Source: Sphagnum magellanicum
Taxonomy: Eukaryota > Streptophyta > Sphagnopsida > Sphagnales > Sphagnaceae
Reading direction: 5' to 3'
Assembly (NCBI GenBank): GCA_021904315.1
Contig: CM038907.1
Location: forward strand, 21,397,223-21,461,222
Length of the DNA: 64,000 nt
In this document: positions 58,801-64,000 of the stretch, one piece after another
Position numbering within the stretch: the stretch's first letter is position 1
Layout of the letters: the number at the start of each line of letters is the position of its first letter
The notes under the pieces: generated by a model
The model's input: the letters and a program-made list of their open reading frames with translations, nothing else
Databases searched by the model: none
What the model was told of the DNA's origin: nothing
Program-made: the position numbers and the translations under genes

Positions 58801-60070
58801 AATAGGTAGTGCAACATATGACAACATAAAATCTAGCACATGATTGTTGTTATTGTACATAGGTACAATGCAACTTCAAATAAAAAGTCATAGGCATTTT
58901 GCAAGAAAATTAAACATACATTATGAATTTAAACAATTTTTTTCCTATGGAATGACTTTATTTGAATCTTGAAAATTATGTTCACTTGAGGCATGGGGAT
59001 TTGGTTATCCTTTGTTATTAATTCCTTGATTAAAATTCATCAATTTTTTAAGGATCAAAAGATCCAATTTCCAATAGCTTTTTGTCCCATTTTGCTTGAT
59101 TTATTATATGAACATAGGGTGTGTTGTAAATATTTAGATGTCCAAATTTTGTATGTTATTTGGTTAATTGAGATTGCATTAAATGACCACCAAGAGATGA
59201 AAAAGATTTTAAGGTTATTTTAGTGTTGTCATATTATAAAGTAATATGTTTATTAATTATTTGATCGTTTTACTCACAAAATTCAAGAACAATTGTTATT
59301 CACATTTTACCAAATTCACAAGATTTGTACAAAATTTATTCACATTAAAACCATTGAATTACATTGATATCATAATATAAAACAAAACCTCTCAAAATTA
59401 ACAAACAATTCACTTGGTTTTTAAACTACCAATTAGCCTACTAGATGGTAGAATTAGTGGACGAGTAGTTAAATTTAACATGGCCACACATGCAAATGAA
59501 TTTTGTAAACATGAAAGTTCCAATAATAAGACACAACTAGGTTACCTAACTATGTGGAAACATGCTTTACTTAATAATATTGCCAAATTATAGGACATAA
59601 CTAGGGTACCTAGCTAGTATAGGTAATGACATGTCATTTTTTACTAAGCCCTTGGAAGTTTTGACTAAGGATGTCAATTTAAAATTCATTTTTACTAAAT
59701 GTCCCTTTTGACACATAGTCAAATAGGTAACTTTAATCAAGTTGACTAGTCAAATGTTACACATGCCATTCATATTTGAACCTTTAGTCAAAAAATACAT
59801 GTCCATTAGTCATAATGGACAATGCAATCAATTTGGATAGTTTTAAAAATCATGAATTTTGTGGTGATGTGACCTTCATGAAGACCTTGTTTTGAACAAT
59901 AAATAAAACCATTGGACACCTATTTAACTAAATTTAATCATGAGGAGCCAATGGTAATTTTTAAAAATAATATTAAAATTTCCAAAAATTCCAAATGTCC
60001 ATTTAAATCCAACGTCACCATTGGACCAAATAAAATTTACCCAAAATAGACCATGTTGAAGTATAAATTG
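58801..60070. other. AT-rich intergenic DNA
   Basis: No gene is supported. A 76-codon + frame (58993-59223) is unrecognised. Confidence 0.45.
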
Positions 60071-60200
60071 TAGGTAGGTAGGTGATAAATAGGTTTGGGG
60101 TTGTTAATGAATTGATTGGAAGTAGGTAAGTAGGTAGGTAAACAAGTAGGCAAGCAAACAGGTAGATAAGTATGTAGGTAATAGGTGGGTATGATAATAA
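60071..60200. repeat. TAGG-rich degenerate minisatellite, second block
   Basis: Runs of gtaggtaggt and aagtaggtaag, the same motif family as 58575-58800. A smaller patch is at 60427-60520. Confidence 0.75.
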
Positions 60201-60345
60201 AGGTAGATAGGTGTATCACAACATCGAATATCTACTTATTTATAATTACCTACCTTCATGCCTACCTAAATAAGTAATGTGGTCAAATATGAAATAAACA
60301 TACATTCATAATAAAATGTTGACAAATTTTATTCATTTATAAAAA

Positions 60346-60402
60346 TGTAGTGCATTGGTTAAATACTTGGTTCTTCTTCAACAAGGTGAGGGGTTGAACT
60401 CC
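60346..60402 (+). mobile_element. tRNA-derived SINE-like fragment
   Basis: A-box-like tagtgcattggttaa (60348-60362) and B-box-like ggggttgaactcc (60390-60402) lie at tRNA-like spacing. No tail or target duplication was recognised. Confidence 0.35.
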
Positions 60403-60540
60403 TAATTATGTCATCTTAGCTATGTATGGTAGGGTAGGTAGATAGGTTTAGTAATTAACTAGGTTAGGTAATTATTTTGTTAATATTTTATTTTTATCAT
60501 TTTGATAGTTAGGTAGGTAGACAAACATGTATATAGGGGT

Positions 60541-63500
60541 GGAAGCACACTACAATGGCCAAAAAACGTTGTCACAAATATTTTTTCAAAATTATGCAAC
60601 TTTCAACATCCATGAAACCAATATTAAAAGAGGTTTTCACAAATTATACTCAAATATGGTAGTTCAATTTCCAAATAATATAATTGTTAAAAGAAACAAC
60701 AAAATTTTGATTAATATTAAATGATTAAATAATATATTTGTGAAAAAATAGATGTTGTCATAATATATTGCAAAGTGCAAATATATTACAAAAATGCTTC
60801 AAATACTTGCAAAACTTGATGAAGTACTTAATTATATATTGAATATGAATTGATTATACCATTTCAATTACACTTGAAAAGTTTGATTCATGTGATTTCA
60901 CAAAAATATATTTGGACAAGTTTTTCATTCTAACAAACATAAGTGTGTTGAAAAAAAAATTGAAAATTTATTTTCATTTGAAATATAACAAAAACTATGT
61001 TGGAGGCTTTTGTATCAAAATCTATTTTATATGTTTATCAAAATGTTAAATGAAATCAAAGAAAATTGCTTCCAAAATAATACAAAATGTATTGCAAAAA
61101 ACACATTTTCTTGCCTAAAGTAGCATCCCCCCCCCCCAAATGTCATGTGCTTTCACCCATAATTAATTGGCTTAATAGGTAATTAGGTACATATTTAAAA
61201 TTTTAATATGGACCATATATTTATTACATGACTATGTAGTCATGGAATCATATGACTAAATTTGTAGTCATATTTGTAGTAATAAAAGGTAACTTATGGG
61301 TGCAAATGGGCTAATAGGAACTGACACCCCCTTAGGTGACTACTTTTGGGGGAATATTTTTAAAAAATTCTTTTAAAAAAATCTTCCAAAAAAATTTAAT
61401 TAAAAAAAAAACCATTTTGTTAAGGTTTGTGTTAAAAATTTGTCATTTTCAAAGTTTTCCAAGTCCATTTACAAGTCCTTTTACTACTATAAAACAATGG
61501 TTACAATTTTTTTACATTACTTTTGAAAGTCCAAATGTTAATGAAATAATTTCATATTTTGGCCATATATATAATAAGATATTAGATTTGATAATGTGCA
61601 AAACTTTGAACTTATTTTTCAAGTTAAAATTATTTTTAAAAATTTGTGGTTTAAAAAACACAAAATTAAATAGTGGTTACAAGTATTTTTGGTTCCTATT
61701 AGCATAATTTCACCCTTATGATGTAATGCACATGATTTTTAATTTTCAAAATGAAAATCCATTTAAGAGTGTTAGGACTCACTTCCTTGCACTCTCTTGT
61801 TTTGCTTTCCTTTTCATGCTTTAGCTTTGGTTGTGAGCCCAAAATTAGGGTCATACAATATATTGGTTTATTTGTGTGTTGAATGTTTTGATAATTGGTT
61901 GTTGGGTCCCATTGAAATTAATGAATTGCATATGAACACATGTTTTATGCAAGCTATTAAATGGCTTAAATCATACTTATTATTTTTTCAAGCACATCTA
62001 TGAAAAATGTTAATACAAACCTACATAGAGGGCACCATTTCAAGTGGAATGAGAACTTATAGTTTGTTGAGTTTTTTCAACATGAAACATTAGGTGTTTG
62101 AGTTTATTTAGCATGTGTTTATTACAAAAAAAAATAAAATTGTTTATTGGGGTTCAAATGTAAGGTTTTAGGGTTTCAGTGTTAGGTTACATGTGAATGT
62201 CAAGGTACATAAAAAAAATGTTGTGCATGCTTGTAAGTGTTTGTTACAATTTTTGTGGCTAACAACATTGTTTAGTTGCAAATGTTTGTTGGAACCACAA
62301 CAAACATTTGTAACCAAACAACGTTGGTTAATCCAAGTTTTGCCTTTTCTTTTTTGGAAGTGGTGGTATTGTTACTTTAAGTTTATCTTTAGCTAGGAAA
62401 TCAACAATTGTAAGCATAAAATTGGATACATTGTTTAAAATGTTTGTTCCTTCTGGATCTTGCCCAAGTTCAAATACTATTATTTTAAAAGCCTCCATTT
62501 ATATTGTCGTAACTTGCATCTAACATTGACATTGATGAGCACAAGTATTTTGTCCTTATTGGAGATGTAACCAAAAACATGAATGTTGAATGAAATTTCA
62601 AAGAAATTTCTAGTACGCATGGGCAACAAAGTTCCCATGGGTTGAACTTGTTGTAGGGAAAATGGTAGGATGCACCACAAGTGCAAATAGGAAAATAAGA
62701 GTCAACCTTGTCGCTTTGAGTGATTGTTTTTCTACTACTTAAAAGTAGTGGGAATGTTTGTTAACATGATGCATGGAAAATTGTGATTGGTAACCAAAAA
62801 GGTCATGGATTAAAAATCCATGATTTTATAATTGCAAAAAAAATTGTGACGAAAAGAAATCAAACAATAATATTTTGTAAAAGTGTAAAGAATTATTATA
62901 CATGATTATGTCATTTTGAAAGCAAGGTTGTCAAATTCAATGTGACACACCCAAATTGCATTTGTTTGAATGTGTTAGTTTCATTCATCAAGACAAACGT
63001 CAACCATTTCTTTTGGCAACTAAATTTTTTGAGTCAAAATTAGTTTCCACAATCAGCAATTGAAATTTTTCAATCACCAAATTGGATGAAAGAAATTTTT
63101 TGGTCACCACCCAAAAAAATTGGTTTGTATCCAAAAATGTTTTGGGCATTGCCCACAACTTTTTAATTGGATGATCAATAATGGTTTGATTTCCACCATT
63201 GATCTAACAACTAATTTTTTTTATATTGTTGCCTAAAAAATTTGGCTAACAATTTTTTATCATTAGTTTGGGGGAACTAAAAATTTCGGTTGCCAAATTG
63301 AATGATCAAAAACTTGGCGATTGAATTTTTTGAGCAATGAATTTTTTATCACCACCCGAAAAATCTCAACCATCCAATGGACCATGGTTTAATCTCCACC
63401 ATTAATCTAATAATTGATTTTTTTTGTTTATACCCAAAAAAATTCAATCACTATTTGAAAAACATTCGATCATTGTTCAAATTTTGTTGGGATCACCAGC

Positions 63501-64000
63501 TATAAAATTTTAATTGTAATTGAACTATGGCAACTGAAAGTTGTTTTAGTCACCGCATAGTCTAGGGTGACAAAATGATGGTTTAAAGTCGCCCTTAACT
63601 ATTTTTTGAGTAGCACAACGTCATGTTGACTTTAGGTTGACATATATTGACCTTATTATAATGTGATGTTAGGTTGCATCAGGCTATGTTTGTGTTGCAT
63701 CTTGACGTATGATGGATGACATGTGTGTTAATGCTATGGCAACCCTATCTGAAAGTATTTCAAATCTTTTTTAAAATGAAAAAAACATTGATTACAATTT
63801 TTTATGATTGTTTTTTTAAGCACTTATATTCATTAGATTCTTTTTTTTTAATCAAATATTTTGATTATATATTTGAAACATTGTCATGTAAACATATTAT
63901 AGACTTGTAGTTTTAGTATATTTTTAACACAAAAAAAAAACCAAACATTGGTTACATTTGTTATGGCTTGCATTAATGTGATTGCATCCTCATTTGAACT
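60541..64000. other. AT-rich intergenic DNA to the window end
   Basis: No gene is supported. A C-run lies at 61128-61137. At 62990-63500 the phrases caatcacca, aattttttgg and ggatgatca recur irregularly with their complements, suggesting an old, scrambled repeat. All open frames are short and low in complexity. Confidence 0.45.

Overview
This window is nuclear DNA from a land plant. The reasons are spliced genes with GT-AG introns, TTTAGGG-type telomere repeats, a leucine-rich-repeat extensin (a plant-only cell-wall family), a plant-type MBF1 co-activator, and many decayed hAT and CACTA-like transposons and tRNA-derived SINE-like pieces. A C-type lectin fold, rare in flowering plants, and the overall look of the transposons suggest a seedless plant (bryophyte, lycophyte or fern). 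That placement is an inference and no species is assigned.

Only three protein-coding genes can be supported, all on the + strand. They sit in islands that are visibly richer in G, C and CpG than the AT-rich background. (1) MBF1, 4231-5777: four exons, 144 aa, intact. (2) A cell-wall gene, 39243-42773: a short signal-peptide exon spliced to one long exon. It encodes an LRR-extensin that continues into a C-type lectin domain and a Cys-rich EGF-like tail. (3) A CHL1/DDX11-type Fe-S DNA helicase, 45153-49919: eleven exons reconstructed with consistent phases into 931 aa, all helicase motifs present. The genes do not form a pathway: one is a transcription co-activator, one a wall protein, one a sister-chromatid cohesion helicase.

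Layout. 1-3026: AT-rich, no gene. 3027-3375: CACTA-like miniature element. 3960-5777: MBF1 and its GA-rich leader. 6.6-8.3 kb: slightly richer DNA with microsatellites and a tandem duplication. 8.3-36 kb: repeat desert with three decayed hAT-type transposase remnants (about 12.0-12.8, 20.9-23.3 and 29.5-30.6 kb), tandem arrays (15.9-16.3, 18.2-18.4, 28.1-29.0 kb), an inverted-repeat MITE (24.8 kb), interstitial telomere repeats and several microsatellites. 36.9-42.8 kb: long leader region and the LRR-extensin-lectin gene. 43.6-43.9 kb: minisatellite. 44.57-45.06 kb: four-copy tandem repeat carrying E2F and G-box motifs, directly upstream of the helicase gene. 50-64 kb: AT-rich DNA with unidentified decayed coding-like stretches, TAGG-rich minisatellites and SINE-like pieces.

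The main points of interest are the LRX/C-type-lectin/EGF-like fusion, the palindromic E2F sites in the helicase promoter repeats, a miRNA-precursor-like hairpin at 37.74-37.86 kb, and a dispersed repeat family built on the palindrome GTAGCCAAATTTGGCTAC. All homology statements come from reading the sequence and from memory of the families. No database search was run.
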